A stretch of 37,113 nucleotides of DNA, taken from positions 1-37,113 of the forward strand of contig NZ_JZKH01000084.1 of assembly GCF_000961885.1 (NCBI RefSeq). Direction: 5' to 3'. This DNA is from Streptomyces rubellomurinus (GTDB taxonomy: Bacteria; Actinomycetota; Actinomycetes; Streptomycetales; Streptomycetaceae). A program made the translations under genes and the position numbers. Within the stretch, counting starts at the first letter, position 1. Each line of letters opens with the position of its first letter. Shown piece by piece: positions 8,541 through 18,200 of the stretch. The notes beneath the pieces were generated by a model. That model made no database searches. It was not told where the DNA came from and worked only from the letters and a program-made list of their open reading frames with translations.

Positions 8541-9722
8541 ATGAACGACCACCTCGGATCCCGGCGGCCGGCCGGCGAAGGCCTGGACAGACGGGGGTTC
8601 CTGACCGCCGCCGGGCTGGGCGCGGCCGCCGCCGCGCTCACCGTGGCCGGCGGCGGACGAGCGGCCGCCGCCGGGCGCCACGGCACGACGGCGGCGGCAC
8701 GGGCGGCCGCGGCAGGCCTCCGGGTACCGCTGGACACCGCCCCGCACACCCGGACGTGGATGGCCTGGCCGGACAACAGCACCATCTGGAAGGGCAAGCT
8801 CGGCGGCGCCCAGGCGAACATCGCCCTCATCGCCCGGACCATCGCCACGTACGAGCCGGTCACGATGTGCGCCAACCCCGCCAGCGTCGGCCGAGCGCAG
8901 TCGATGTGCGGCCCGGGCGTCACCGTCATCGGGGACATCCCGGTCGACGACTGCTGGATGCGCGACACCGGCCCCGTCTTCCGCACCGACGGCGCCGGCG
9001 GCCTCGACGCGGTCGGCCTCAACTTCAACGGCTGGGGCAACAAGCAGAACCCGCACGGCAACGACGCCCTGGTCGCCCGGCGCGTCGCCGCCCGGCTCGG
9101 CATCCCGTTCACCGCCGCCGGGCTGGTCACCGAAGGCGGTGCCGTCGAGACCGACGGCGCGGGCACCCTGATGGCGACCCTCAGCAGCATCGTCAACCCG
9201 AACCGCAACCCGGGCCTGTCCCAGGCCCAGGTCGAGGCCGCGCTGTGCGCCGCCTACGGCGCCACCGAGGTGATCTGGTTCCCCGGCATCACGGGCCAGG
9301 ACATCACCGACGACCACGTCGACGCCACGTCCCGGTTCCTCGGCGCCGGCGCGGCCGTCGTCCAACTGCCGCTGGCCACCGACACCGACGTCTGGTCGAA
9401 CGACGAGCGCCAGCAGTACCGGATCCTGTCCGCCGCCGTGAGCGCCCATGGGACCCCGGTCCGGGTCAGCCGGCTCCAGGGCCCCGACTACAACCTGATC
9501 CGCTCGACCAACCCCAACTTCGTCGGCTCCTACGCCAACTACTACCTCTGCAACAACGCGGTGATCTCCGCCCAGTTCGGCGACACCGCCGCCGACGCCG
9601 CCGCCCGGACGGCGCTCGCGCAGCTCTTCCCCGGCCGGACCGTCGAACAGCTCAACATCGACTACCTCGGCGCCGGCGGCGGCGGCATCCACTGCGTCAC
9701 CCAGCAGCAGCCCGCGCCCTGA
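8541..9722 (+). CDS. Adi-1: Tat-exported agmatine-deiminase-family protein
   Basis: This 393-residue protein belongs to the agmatine deiminase / bacterial peptidyl-arginine deiminase family (guanidino-modifying superfamily), which hydrolyses a guanidino group to a ureido group plus ammonia. A twin-arginine signal is visible (DRRGFL, Arg17-Arg18, then an Ala-rich core and AAAA). Family motifs in order are DDCWMRDTGPVF, NFNGWGNKQ, EGGAVETDG, PNRNPG, ITDDHVD (catalytic His) and GGGGIHCVTQQQP with the nucleophile Cys385. The ATG at 8541 is preferred over an upstream start because GGGAGG lies 7 nt before it. It is the only one of the seven family members outside the 18.8-36 kb cluster and has its own TetR and operator. 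It is most like Adi-2 in the ITDDHVDxTSRF block. Substrate not determinable. Confidence 0.92.
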   Translation: MNDHLGSRRPAGEGLDRRGFLTAAGLGAAAAALTVAGGGRAAAAGRHGTTAAARAAAAGLRVPLDTAPHTRTWMAWPDNSTIWKGKLGGAQANIALIARTIATYEPVTMCANPASVGRAQSMCGPGVTVIGDIPVDDCWMRDTGPVFRTDGAGGLDAVGLNFNGWGNKQNPHGNDALVARRVAARLGIPFTAAGLVTEGGAVETDGAGTLMATLSSIVNPNRNPGLSQAQVEAALCAAYGATEVIWFPGITGQDITDDHVDATSRFLGAGAAVVQLPLATDTDVWSNDERQQYRILSAAVSAHGTPVRVSRLQGPDYNLIRSTNPNFVGSYANYYLCNNAVISAQFGDTAADAAARTALAQLFPGRTVEQLNIDYLGAGGGGIHCVTQQQPAP

Positions 9723-9762
9723 AGCCGGCGCCCCGGGCCGCCGGCCCGCGCGGGAAGGGGCC

Positions 9763-10299
9763 CTACTCGGCGAGCGGGAGCGTGAGGACGTGGACGAGCC
9801 CGCCCGCCGGGTTGTCGGCGAGGGTGATCCGCCCGCCGCCGGCCGGCACCCCGGCGAGCGCCCAGACCTTGGCCTCCCCGGCCAGGTCCGGGCCCCGGTC
9901 CGCGACCCGGATCCGCAGCACCCGCACGCCGCCCGCCGGACCGGTCTCCACCCCGGCGCGCACGAGCACCCGGGCCCCGGGCGGGGTGCGCAGCCACGCG
10001 GCGCGCACCACCGCGGCCAGCGCCTGCTCCAACGCCCCCTGCCCGACGCGCACCGGCGGCAGCCCCTGCGGCACCCGGACGGTGACGGCGGCCTGCGGCG
10101 CGGCGGCGAGCGCCGAACGGACGGCCGGGGCGACGGCCGCCCAGCCCGGCGGGGGCGGCTGACCGGCACCGGCCGGGCGGGCTCCTCCTCGGGCGGTGGA
10201 CAGCCGGACGAGGCCGACGCCGGGGAGCGCACCCCACCCGCGCCGCCGCGCCCGTACCCGGCACCGGTCACAGCCGTTTTCGATCGGACATCTCGACAT
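9763..10299 (-). CDS. degenerate histidine-kinase-like ATPase domain protein
   Basis: The C-terminal ~100 residues of this 178-residue frame follow the order of a sensor-kinase HATPase domain. The N-box-like helix LEQALAAVVRAAW lacks the usual Asn. TPPGARVLVRAGVE comes next, a G1-like VADRGPDL replaces the usual DNGPGI, and the end reads GGLVHVLTLPL as in kinases. There is no dimerisation/phosphoacceptor helix, no membrane segment and no response-regulator neighbour. The N-terminal ~70 residues are low-complexity, so the true start may lie further inside. It could be a remnant of a sensor kinase or a short protein kept for another role; ATP binding looks unlikely. Confidence 0.45.
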   Translation of the reverse strand: MSRCPIENGCDRCRVRARRRGWGALPGVGLVRLSTARGGARPAGAGQPPPPGWAAVAPAVRSALAAAPQAAVTVRVPQGLPPVRVGQGALEQALAAVVRAAWLRTPPGARVLVRAGVETGPAGGVRVLRIRVADRGPDLAGEAKVWALAGVPAGGGRITLADNPAGGLVHVLTLPLAE

Positions 10300-10393
10300 C
10301 GGCCGATCGTGCCCGGGCGAAGCTGAGGTTTCGATGAGGCGCCCGGACGGGCGAGCCGCAGGGCGGGCAGCGGGGCGGGTAGCGGGCTCCTCA

Positions 10394-10405
10394 CTGAAAC
10401 TTCAG
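10394..10405. promoter_or_regulatory. short palindrome upstream of the aminopeptidase gene
   Basis: CTGAA (10394-10398) and TTCAG (10401-10405) are inverted repeats with a 2 bp spacer, about 50 bp before the hydrolase start. The sequence is locally AT-rich. It may be an operator, but no -35/-10 pair is convincing nearby. Confidence 0.25.
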
Positions 10406-10452
10406 GTAGCCCGGGCCAGGCTGGCGGCGCCGCCGACCCCAGGAGCCCTCCC

Positions 10453-12048
10453 ATGCCGTTCACCCCCGCCCGCAAGCGCACCGCCGTCGTGCTGGCCCTC
10501 GCCGTCCTCGGCGGCGCCGCCCTCGTGCAGTGCGGCCCTGACGATCCGACGGGATCCCTCGCGGGCACCAGGCGCACCTCCGTGCCCCGCGCGCTCGCCA
10601 CCTTCTACGCGCAGAAGCCGGCCTGGAGCCCCTGCGGCGACCTGGAGTGCGCCACCGTCACCGTGCCGATGGACTACGCCCACCCCGAGGACGGCCGGAC
10701 CTTCACCCTCCCCCTCAACCGGGCCCGCGCCGGGGACCCGGGCGCCCGCATCGGCTCCCTCCTGGTCAACCCGGGCGGCCCGGGCGGGTCCGGGGTGGCC
10801 ATGCTGGAGGGCGGTGGCGCCGACCTGTTCGGCCGGCGCGTCCGGGACCGGTTCGATCTCGTCGGGTTCGACCCGCGCGGCGTCGGCGGCAGCACCCCGG
10901 CCGTCGACTGCCGCGAGGGCGACCCGGCTCCCGACGCCCGCGACCGGGCGGGCACCGGCGACCGCGCGTACAGCAGCGGCCTCCACCCCCGCACCGACGA
11001 GGAGCGCGGGGCCGCGCTCGCCGACGCCGACCGCCTCGCCCAGGCCTGCCGGGCCCGCAGCGGCGCCCTCCTGCCCCACGTCGGAACGCCGGACGCCGCC
11101 CGGGACATGGACGTCCTGCGGGCGGTGCTCGGCGACGAGAAGCTGACCTTCGTCGGCTTCTCGTACGGGACCAGCCTCGGCACCTCCTACGCCGAGCTCT
11201 TCCCGCACCGCGTCCGCGCCCTCGTCCTCGACGGCGCCGTCGACCCGGCCAAGGACTGGTACCAGCGCGCGGTGGACCAGGCCGCGGCCTTCCGCGCCGC
11301 GGTGGACGACTACGCCCGGCAATGCGCCGGCATCGCCGGGGACGCCTGCCCGGCGGCCGGCCCCGACGAGATCCGCCGGCTCATCGGCGACCTCTACGAG
11401 CGGACGGCGCGCGACCCGCTGCCCGTCGCCGGCACGGACGACCGCATCGGCCTGCGCGACCTGCACAACGCGATCACCCTCTCGATGTACACGCCCGAGG
11501 AGCAGTGGGCGGAGCTGTCCGAGGCGTTGAAGGCCGCCCGGGACGGCGACGGCAGCAAGCTCGCGGCCCTCGGCGGCGGCCAGGACGAGCAGCGGCGCCA
11601 CCGGCCCGGCCGCCACCGCGAGGCCGGCCCGGCGTACGACAACTCCGAGGACGCCTTCACCGCGGTCAACTGCCTGGAGGTCTCCCGCCCGAGCGACCCG
11701 CAGGCCTACTGGGAGGCCCTGGACCGGGCCGACCGGGCGGCCGGGCTCTACGGGCCTCCCGGCGTGGTCGACGAACTGGTCTGCCGCACCTGGCCCGTGA
11801 CCGCCCGCGCCCCGCACACCGTCGACGCCAAGGACGCTCCTCCCGTCCTCGTCGTCGGCACCACCGGCGATCCGGCCACCCCGTACGCCGACGCCCAGGG
11901 CCTCGCCCGCCAGTTCCCGGCCGGCATGCTGCTCACCTACCGGGGGCCGGGCCACACCGCGTACGGCCGCAGCAACGCCTGCGTCGGCGACGCCGTCGAC
12001 GGCTACCTCGTCGACCTGCGCCCCGTCCCCGCCGGCACGGCCTGCTGA
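10453..12048 (+). CDS. secreted S33 alpha/beta hydrolase, tripeptidyl-aminopeptidase type
   Basis: This 531-residue extracellular hydrolase is of the Streptomyces tripeptidyl aminopeptidase (SlpD/SlpE/Tap-like) group, which removes short peptides from protein N-termini. The hydrophobic N-terminus ends in Cys27 (GGAALVQC), so lipid anchoring is possible although Gln before Cys is unusual. The oxyanion block reads NPGGPGGSG. The catalytic triad is readable: Ser237 in GFSYGTSLG, Asp473 in GTTGDPATP and His501 in GPGHTAYG, the last two in the C-terminal TAP-like domain. AGGAG lies 8 nt before the ATG. It might supply peptides to the importers encoded nearby, but that is only context. Confidence 0.9.
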   Translation: MPFTPARKRTAVVLALAVLGGAALVQCGPDDPTGSLAGTRRTSVPRALATFYAQKPAWSPCGDLECATVTVPMDYAHPEDGRTFTLPLNRARAGDPGARIGSLLVNPGGPGGSGVAMLEGGGADLFGRRVRDRFDLVGFDPRGVGGSTPAVDCREGDPAPDARDRAGTGDRAYSSGLHPRTDEERGAALADADRLAQACRARSGALLPHVGTPDAARDMDVLRAVLGDEKLTFVGFSYGTSLGTSYAELFPHRVRALVLDGAVDPAKDWYQRAVDQAAAFRAAVDDYARQCAGIAGDACPAAGPDEIRRLIGDLYERTARDPLPVAGTDDRIGLRDLHNAITLSMYTPEEQWAELSEALKAARDGDGSKLAALGGGQDEQRRHRPGRHREAGPAYDNSEDAFTAVNCLEVSRPSDPQAYWEALDRADRAAGLYGPPGVVDELVCRTWPVTARAPHTVDAKDAPPVLVVGTTGDPATPYADAQGLARQFPAGMLLTYRGPGHTAYGRSNACVGDAVDGYLVDLRPVPAGTAC

Positions 12049-12076
12049 CCGGCCGGGCCGGCGGGGCGTCCCGGCC

Positions 12077-13807
12077 TCAGGCCGGCAGCCGGGCCTCCGG
12101 CGCGGCCGCGGGGTGCGGCACCGCGGCCGCGGCCCTGCGGGCGTGCAGGACGGCGCCGCCGAGCGGGAGCGGGCTCTGGTCGAGGAGTTGGAGGCCGGCG
12201 TCGGCGAGCAGCCGGGCGTAGTGGTCGGCGCGGCGCTCGCGGCCGCCGGTGTTGCACATCATGTGCAGGTCCCAGGCGGTGGCCAGCGAGGTGGAGCCGT
12301 CCGCGGGCAGCACGCGTTCGAGGATGAGCAGGTCGGCGTGGGCGGGCATGGCCCGGGCGCAGTGGCGCAGGATCTCGGCGCAGCGGGCGTCGTCCCAGTC
12401 GTGCAGGACGCGGGAGAGGACGTAGACGTCGGCGCCCGCCGGGACGTCGGCGAAGTCCCCGGTGACGTAGTCGGCGCGGTCGCCGCAGCCGAGGGCGTCG
12501 AGTCGGCGCCGGGCGGCCTCGACGGCGTGGGGGCGTTCCAGCAGCACGCCGTGCAGGCCCGGGTGGGCGGTGAGCAGGCGGCCGAGGAGTTCGCCGTTGC
12601 CGCCGGCGATGTCGACGACGGTGCCCGGGCGCGGTGCCCCGGCGGCGGCGAGGACGACCGGGTGGGCGGGGACGGGTTCGAACATCCGGGCGCCGGCGGC
12701 CATGGACTGGTCGAAGGTGGCGGCGAGTTCGGGGTCGCGGGCGAAGTGGTCGAAGTGGTTCTCGCCGAAGAGGTGGTCGAAGGCGGCCTCGCCGGTGCGG
12801 ACGGTGTGGTCCAGGGCGGCGAAGGACTGGTAGAACGGGCCGCCGTACATCAGCGCGAGCGCCCGCATCGAGCCGGGGGTGTCGGCGCGCAGCAGGGTGC
12901 CGAGCTCGGTGAGGCGGTAGCCGTCCGGGTGCTCGGTGACGGCGCCGAGCATCGTGAGGTAGCGCAGCAGGGTGGTGAGGCTCTCCTGGTGGGCGCCGAG
13001 TGACCGGGCGAGGGTGCGCGGGTCGGTGGCGGTGGCGGTGTCGAGGGCGTCGGGCAGCCCCAGCCGGGCGCTGACCGCGAGGGCCTGGGTGGTCCAGGCG
13101 CCGGTGAGCAGGTGCAGGAGCGTTTCGGCCGAGCGGTGGGCGCCGCCGTCGGCGAGGTGGTCGGCGAGGACGCCGGGGTAGTTGCCGTGGGCGTGGAGCT
13201 CGACCCGCCGGTATCCGGCCTGCGCGGCGGGGAGGGTGAAGTAGAGCACCGTGCCGTTCTCGTGCGGGTTGTAGCCGCCGCCGTCCGGGGCCGCGCCGTG
13301 CCGGGTGAGCAGGGCGCGCAGGCCGTGCAGGAGCAGCGCGTTGGGCTGCTCGACCTCCAGGGCGACGTGGGCCTCGTGCCGGTGGGCGCGCTCGTGCGCG
13401 GCGAGCCCGGCGAGCTCCGAGCCGGGCGGGACGGTGAGCGCGCACACCTCGACGGTGCGCGGTTCGCCGTCCGGTCCGGTCACCCGCGGGTGGAGGATCC
13501 GGACGTCGAGGTCGGCCTCGGCGCGCCCGTGCCGGGCGGCCAGCCGGTGCCGGACGACGACGCTCGGGAAGGACGGCGTGTCGGCGGGCAGGTCGCAGGC
13601 GGCGAGGGCGGCGCGCAGGGCGGCGTCGTCGGGCGGGAAGACGAGCAGGGCGGCGTGGGCGAGGCCGCAGTGCGCGGCGAGGGCCTGCCGCTCGGCCTCG
13701 TCGAGGTCGGGGAGGAGGTGCGGGAGCAGGGCGGCGGTGTCCTGGGTGCGGACGAACTCCGCTGTCGCGCGCAGTTCGGTGATGTCGTCCGGCGGTGTCG
13801 CCATCAT
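12077..13807 (-). CDS. O-methyltransferase with an extra N-terminal domain
   Basis: This 576-residue protein is about 230 residues longer than usual plant-type/antibiotic O-methyltransferases. From about residue 229 it has the dimerisation winged helix (LLHLLTGAWTTQALAVSARLG), the SAM motif VVDIAGGNGE at about 397-406 and the catalytic HDWDD block at about 469-473, where His acts as general base in this family. The first ~220 residues, including PNALLLHGLRALL and GGGYNPHENGTVLYF, I do not recognise; an added binding or catalytic domain is possible. It is transcribed after the flavin hydroxylase gene (58 bp gap), suggesting hydroxylation followed by O-methylation of one aromatic substrate. A 13 bp palindrome covers its double ATG start (13807 or 13804); AAGGA lies upstream. 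Confidence 0.85.
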   Translation of the reverse strand: MMATPPDDITELRATAEFVRTQDTAALLPHLLPDLDEAERQALAAHCGLAHAALLVFPPDDAALRAALAACDLPADTPSFPSVVVRHRLAARHGRAEADLDVRILHPRVTGPDGEPRTVEVCALTVPPGSELAGLAAHERAHRHEAHVALEVEQPNALLLHGLRALLTRHGAAPDGGGYNPHENGTVLYFTLPAAQAGYRRVELHAHGNYPGVLADHLADGGAHRSAETLLHLLTGAWTTQALAVSARLGLPDALDTATATDPRTLARSLGAHQESLTTLLRYLTMLGAVTEHPDGYRLTELGTLLRADTPGSMRALALMYGGPFYQSFAALDHTVRTGEAAFDHLFGENHFDHFARDPELAATFDQSMAAGARMFEPVPAHPVVLAAAGAPRPGTVVDIAGGNGELLGRLLTAHPGLHGVLLERPHAVEAARRRLDALGCGDRADYVTGDFADVPAGADVYVLSRVLHDWDDARCAEILRHCARAMPAHADLLILERVLPADGSTSLATAWDLHMMCNTGGRERRADHYARLLADAGLQLLDQSPLPLGGAVLHARRAAAAVPHPAAAPEARLPA

Positions 13808-13865
13808 GGCGGGCGTCCTTGTTCGGGGAAGGGGAAGGGGCAGGGAAGGCAGGGGTGCGGACGGG

Positions 13866-15080
13866 TCAGATGCCGACGTAGTTCTCGGCGAACCAGTCCT
13901 GGTGGCTGCGCGAGGTGCGCAGCGACTCGATCCGCGCGCGGCGCAGCGAGTCGTGGAAGTGCGATGCGCCGTCCGGTCCGGCGGGGGCGTGCATCAGCTG
14001 GACCATCCAGCGGGAGAACTCCTGGGCGCGCCAGACGTGGACGAGGCAGCGGTCGGAGTACTGGTCGAGCCCGGTGGGGTCGCCGTGCGCGAGGTCGTCG
14101 ACGAGGGCCAGGGCGAGGAGTTCGGCCTCCAGGACGGCGACGTTGGCGCCCTTGGCGGCGGCGGGCGGGAGCAGGCTCGCGGCGTCTCCGGCGAGCAGCA
14201 GCGAGCCGTGGCGCAGGGTCTCGACGACGTCGGACTCCAGGTCGATGGTGCCGCGCTGGAAGATGGGGCCGCGGCGCAGCGGGCCGTGCTCGGCGGCGCC
14301 CAGCCGCAGGTCGAGCTCGTCCCATATGCGGTCCTCGGACCAGGCGTCGGCGGGGGTGCCGCGCTCGTACTGGAGGTAGTAGCGGGTGACCTGCGGGGTG
14401 CGGGTCATGTGTCCGGCGAAGCCGTTGCGGTGCAGGGCGTAGCCGATCGCGTCGAGGCTGGGCGGGGCTTCGGCGAGCAGGCTGAGCCAGGTGACGCCGT
14501 GGTCGCGCTGGTGGCGGCGGGTGCCGGGCGGCAGGGAGCGCCGGGCGGCGCCGTGCCGGCCGTCGCAGCCGGCGACGTAGCGGGCCCGCCAGCGGCGGGG
14601 GCGGCCGTCTGCGTCCCGGGCGTCGACGGTGGGCCGGGGGCCGTCGATATCGTGGACGGCGTCGGCCGCGGTCTCGAAGTGGACCCGGCCGCCGGCGGCC
14701 AGGTAGTGCGCGAGCAGGTCGGTGACGAGGTTCTGCTGGGGGTAGGCGGTGTGCGGTTCGCACGGGCCGAGGGTGCTGTAGTCGAGCCGGAAGCTGCCGG
14801 TCTCGGTGCGGAACTCGCAGCTGCCGTGCGGGCGGCCGTCGCGGTGCAGGCCCTCGGCCAGGCCGTGGCGGTCCAGCACGCGCGCGGTGTTGGGGACGAG
14901 GAAGCCCGCCCGGGCCCGGGTCTCGACGTGGGCGCGGGTGGCGCGTTCGAGGACGACGCAGTCGATCCCGGCGGCCTGGAGGATGTTCGCGAGGGTCAGT
15001 CCGGCGACGCCGGCTCCGAGGACCACGACGTCCGCGGATTCCTCGGCGACTCCTGCGGTCTGATTTTTCGTCATGTTCAT
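13866..15080 (-). CDS. flavin aromatic hydroxylase, p-hydroxybenzoate hydroxylase-like
   Basis: This 404-residue protein is a class A flavoprotein monooxygenase, using FAD and NAD(P)H to hydroxylate a phenol. The FAD fingerprint VVVLGAGVAGLTLAN lies at about 18-32, YVAGCDGRHG is the mid-domain motif and LLLAGDAASLLPP at about 294-306 holds the ribityl-binding Gly-Asp. It resembles PobA through its whole length, including YPQQNLVTDLL, RYYLQYERG and the closing AENYVGI. 4-Hydroxybenzoate is the family default, but the coupled O-methyltransferase suggests a secondary-metabolite substrate. The ATG at 15080 or a second one at 15074 could be the start; neither has a strong ribosome site. Confidence 0.85.
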   Translation of the reverse strand: MNMTKNQTAGVAEESADVVVLGAGVAGLTLANILQAAGIDCVVLERATRAHVETRARAGFLVPNTARVLDRHGLAEGLHRDGRPHGSCEFRTETGSFRLDYSTLGPCEPHTAYPQQNLVTDLLAHYLAAGGRVHFETAADAVHDIDGPRPTVDARDADGRPRRWRARYVAGCDGRHGAARRSLPPGTRRHQRDHGVTWLSLLAEAPPSLDAIGYALHRNGFAGHMTRTPQVTRYYLQYERGTPADAWSEDRIWDELDLRLGAAEHGPLRRGPIFQRGTIDLESDVVETLRHGSLLLAGDAASLLPPAAAKGANVAVLEAELLALALVDDLAHGDPTGLDQYSDRCLVHVWRAQEFSRWMVQLMHAPAGPDGASHFHDSLRRARIESLRTSRSHQDWFAENYVGI

Positions 15081-15280
15081 GGAGCATAATCACCGCTGGA
15101 TACACCCGCGGACGAAAATCACGCGTACTGGTGAATATCGCGATCATCACTCCATCCGGAGCCGGAGCCGGGCCCCGTTCGGGGTCGCCGGGCCGGGAAA
15201 CTCCGCCGGGAGCGTGAATCCGCGCCGCCCGTCCTCGTGCCGCCGGGGACCGGGCCGGACGGTCGGATGAACTGCCCGGT
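15081..15280. promoter_or_regulatory. divergent intergenic region, AT-richer than its surroundings
   Basis: These 200 bp separate the leftward hydroxylase/methyltransferase pair from the rightward surface-protein gene, so both promoters should lie here. The segment at about 15080-15160 is clearly AT-richer, with several ATT/AAT runs, fitting a promoter of the hydroxylase pair. I could not settle on a particular -35/-10 pair. Confidence 0.35.
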
Positions 15281-18200
15281 ATGCGCATTCCTATCCGGAC
15301 CGGGCGGATCGCCTCGGTCCTGGCCCTGGTGGCGGGCTCGCTGCTCAGCAGCAGCGTGCTCGCGCCACCGGCCCAGGCCGCGATCTCCTTCACCAAGAGC
15401 GTGGACAAGGCGACCGTCTCCCCCGGGGAGACCGTGACGTACACCCTGCGCTACACCTGCTCGATCACCGAGTGCACCAACGGCCAGATCCTCGACACCC
15501 TGCCGCCGAACATGCAGTTCGTCGGCTGGACGCCGGACCCGTCCTCGGTCGACGAGGCCGCTTCCACCGTGCCCGCCGCCGGGGCGACGGGCGGCAGCAT
15601 GGACATCAGGCTGAAGAACCTCAGCCCCGGCACCACCGCCACCATCACGGTGACGATGAAGTACCCCAACTTCACCACCCCCAACGGCACGTCCTCCACC
15701 AACAGCGCGACCATGAGCGCCACCGGGGAGACCCCGCAGACCTCCACCGCGAACACCAAGGCGCAGGTCCAGCCGCAGTACACGGTGACCAAGGGGATCC
15801 AGACCTCCAGCAGCGACGGACGCACCGTCACCTACCAGTTCAGCGCCTGCGCCACCGACAACGTGCCCAACGTCGACCTGGACACCAGCCGCCTGCTGGA
15901 CACCCTGCCGCCCGGCGCGGTGGTCGACACCGGCCGCTCGCCGGGCTGGGCGCAGGTCGCCCCCGGGCCCAACACCTGGGGCTACGACATCGGCGCGTTC
16001 ACCTCCGGCAACGGGCGCGGCGGCTGCCGCCTGCCGGGCGTGCTGGTCGTCAACTACCCCGAGGCGTCGTTCCCGGACGGCACCACCTCCGACAACACCG
16101 TGGACCTGCTCGGCGCCCCGCTGACCGAGGCCGAGCGGAAGCTGGACGACGCCTCCACCACCACCGGCCAGTTCAAGCCGCCGGCGACCGGGGTGATGGT
16201 GACCGCCAGCAAGACCTGGCGCGACACCACCACCAACGGCGACCTCAACTCGCTCAGCCTCTCCGCCACCAACACCTCCGGACCGGCCACCAGCCTGACG
16301 ATCACCGACCCGGGCGCGGGCAGCACGGACAGCGTCTACAACTGGCTCTACCCGCAGTCGATCCAGCTGGAGCCGTGGAACCCGACCAGCATCCGGCTGA
16401 CCCTGCAGTACCGGCTGAACGGCGACCCGACCTGGCAGACCTTCACCCCCGGGAGCGCGTTCAACGGCTCCGCCAACCGGCGGATCACCTTCGTCCCCGG
16501 CGCCGGGAACCCGGCCAACGACGAACTGGGCATCCCGGCCGGCCGCTGGCTGGACGGGCTGAGGTTCACCTGGAACGGCCCCATCCCCACCGGCTGGAGC
16601 CCCGGCAACGCCGTCCAGGTGGTCACCCAGGTCGCCACCCCCGGCCATGACGGCCGCACCGCCCCCACCCCGCTGACCAACTGCGTGGACACCACGGCGA
16701 CGGACGGCACCAACAACTCCTCCGCCAACGCCTGCGCCTCCACCACCATCACCCAGGCCACCAACCTCGGCGCCGCCAAAACCACCGTCGCCGGCGAGCT
16801 CTCCGCCCCGGGCGGCCGCGCCACCTTCCAGGTCATCCCGTACAACCGCAGCGCCCGTGACCTCGACCGCCCGCTCGTCCTCTACGACGTGCTCCCGGCC
16901 GGCGTCCTTTACGTCGACGGCTCGGCCCGGCCCGACCCCAACTACCCGGACGCCAAGGCCCCGAGCTCCGTCACCGTCACCCCCGGCCCGGACGGCCGCC
17001 AGGTCCTCCGGATGGAGTGGCCGGCCGGCGCACCGGACATGACGTACCTGCACGACGCGCTGGCCTACCGGATGCTCTTCGACGTCCAGGTCGCCGGCAG
17101 CGTCCGCGCGGGCGAGCTGACCAACGACGTCTACGTGACCGTCGACCGGCCCGACGCCCCCGTCTCGTGCATGTTCTCCGGCTCCGACAGCGGCAGCACC
17201 CCCGACGTGCTCGACCTCAACGGCAACGGCGACACCACCGAGCTGCTGTGCCACGCCTCGTCCAAGATCCAGGTGGACGCGCCGGCGGCGCTGCGCTCGT
17301 ACAAGGAGGTCAAGGGCGACCTGGACGGCGACTACGTCAGCATCGGCACCGCCACCCCGGGCGGCCGGATCTCCTACCGGATGACCGTGCGCAACGACTC
17401 GCCCGACCCGGTCACCGAGTTCATCGCCTACGACCGGCTGCCGACCCCCGGCGACAACTACGTGCTCACCCAGGACGCGGCGCGCGGCAGCGCCTGGACC
17501 CCCTCGCTCAGCGAGCCGATCACCAGCAGCGACCCGACCGTGGTGATCGAGTACACCACCGACCCCAACCCCTGCGTGGAGACCGCCCTGGTCACCCGGA
17601 CCGGCTGCAACGCCGCGGCGGCCTGGAGCACCACCTTCCCGGGGCCGGGGGCGGCGACCTGGTTCCGCGTCCACCGGCCCGGCTCCCTGGCCTCCGGCGC
17701 GGCCTTCACCCTCACCTGGCCGATGGTCGCCTCCTACGACGCGCCCGAGGGCGACTACGCCTGGAACAGCTTCGCCTTCACCGCCACCGACAACGAAGGC
17801 CGCCAACTGCTGCCCGCCGAGCCCGCCAAGGTCGGTGTCGCCGTCAAGCGGACCAACCCGACGAACAACGCGCTGGGCGACTACGTCTGGCAGGACCTGG
17901 ACGGCTCCGGCATCCAGCAGCCCGGCGAGCCCGGGATCGCCGGGGTCACGGTGAACCTGCTGGACGGCAACGGCCAGCCCGTCCGGGACAGGAACGGCAA
18001 TCCCGTCACCACGGTGACCGACGCCACCGGGCACTACCTGTTCGACAACCTGCCGGACGGCAGCTACCAGGTCCGGTTCGACCTGAGCACGCTGCCCGCG
18101 GGCGCCACCGTCACCAAGCGCGGCGCCGGCACCGACCCGGCCAAGGACTCGGACGCCGACCCGGCCACCGGGCTCACCCAGGTGGTCTCGCTCAAGGGCG

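Noticed and set aside
15063..15074. GATTTTTCGTCA resembling half of the TTGACTGA operator
   Set aside because: It lies inside the first codons of the hydroxylase gene, lacks the second arm of the palindrome and is explained by coding sequence.
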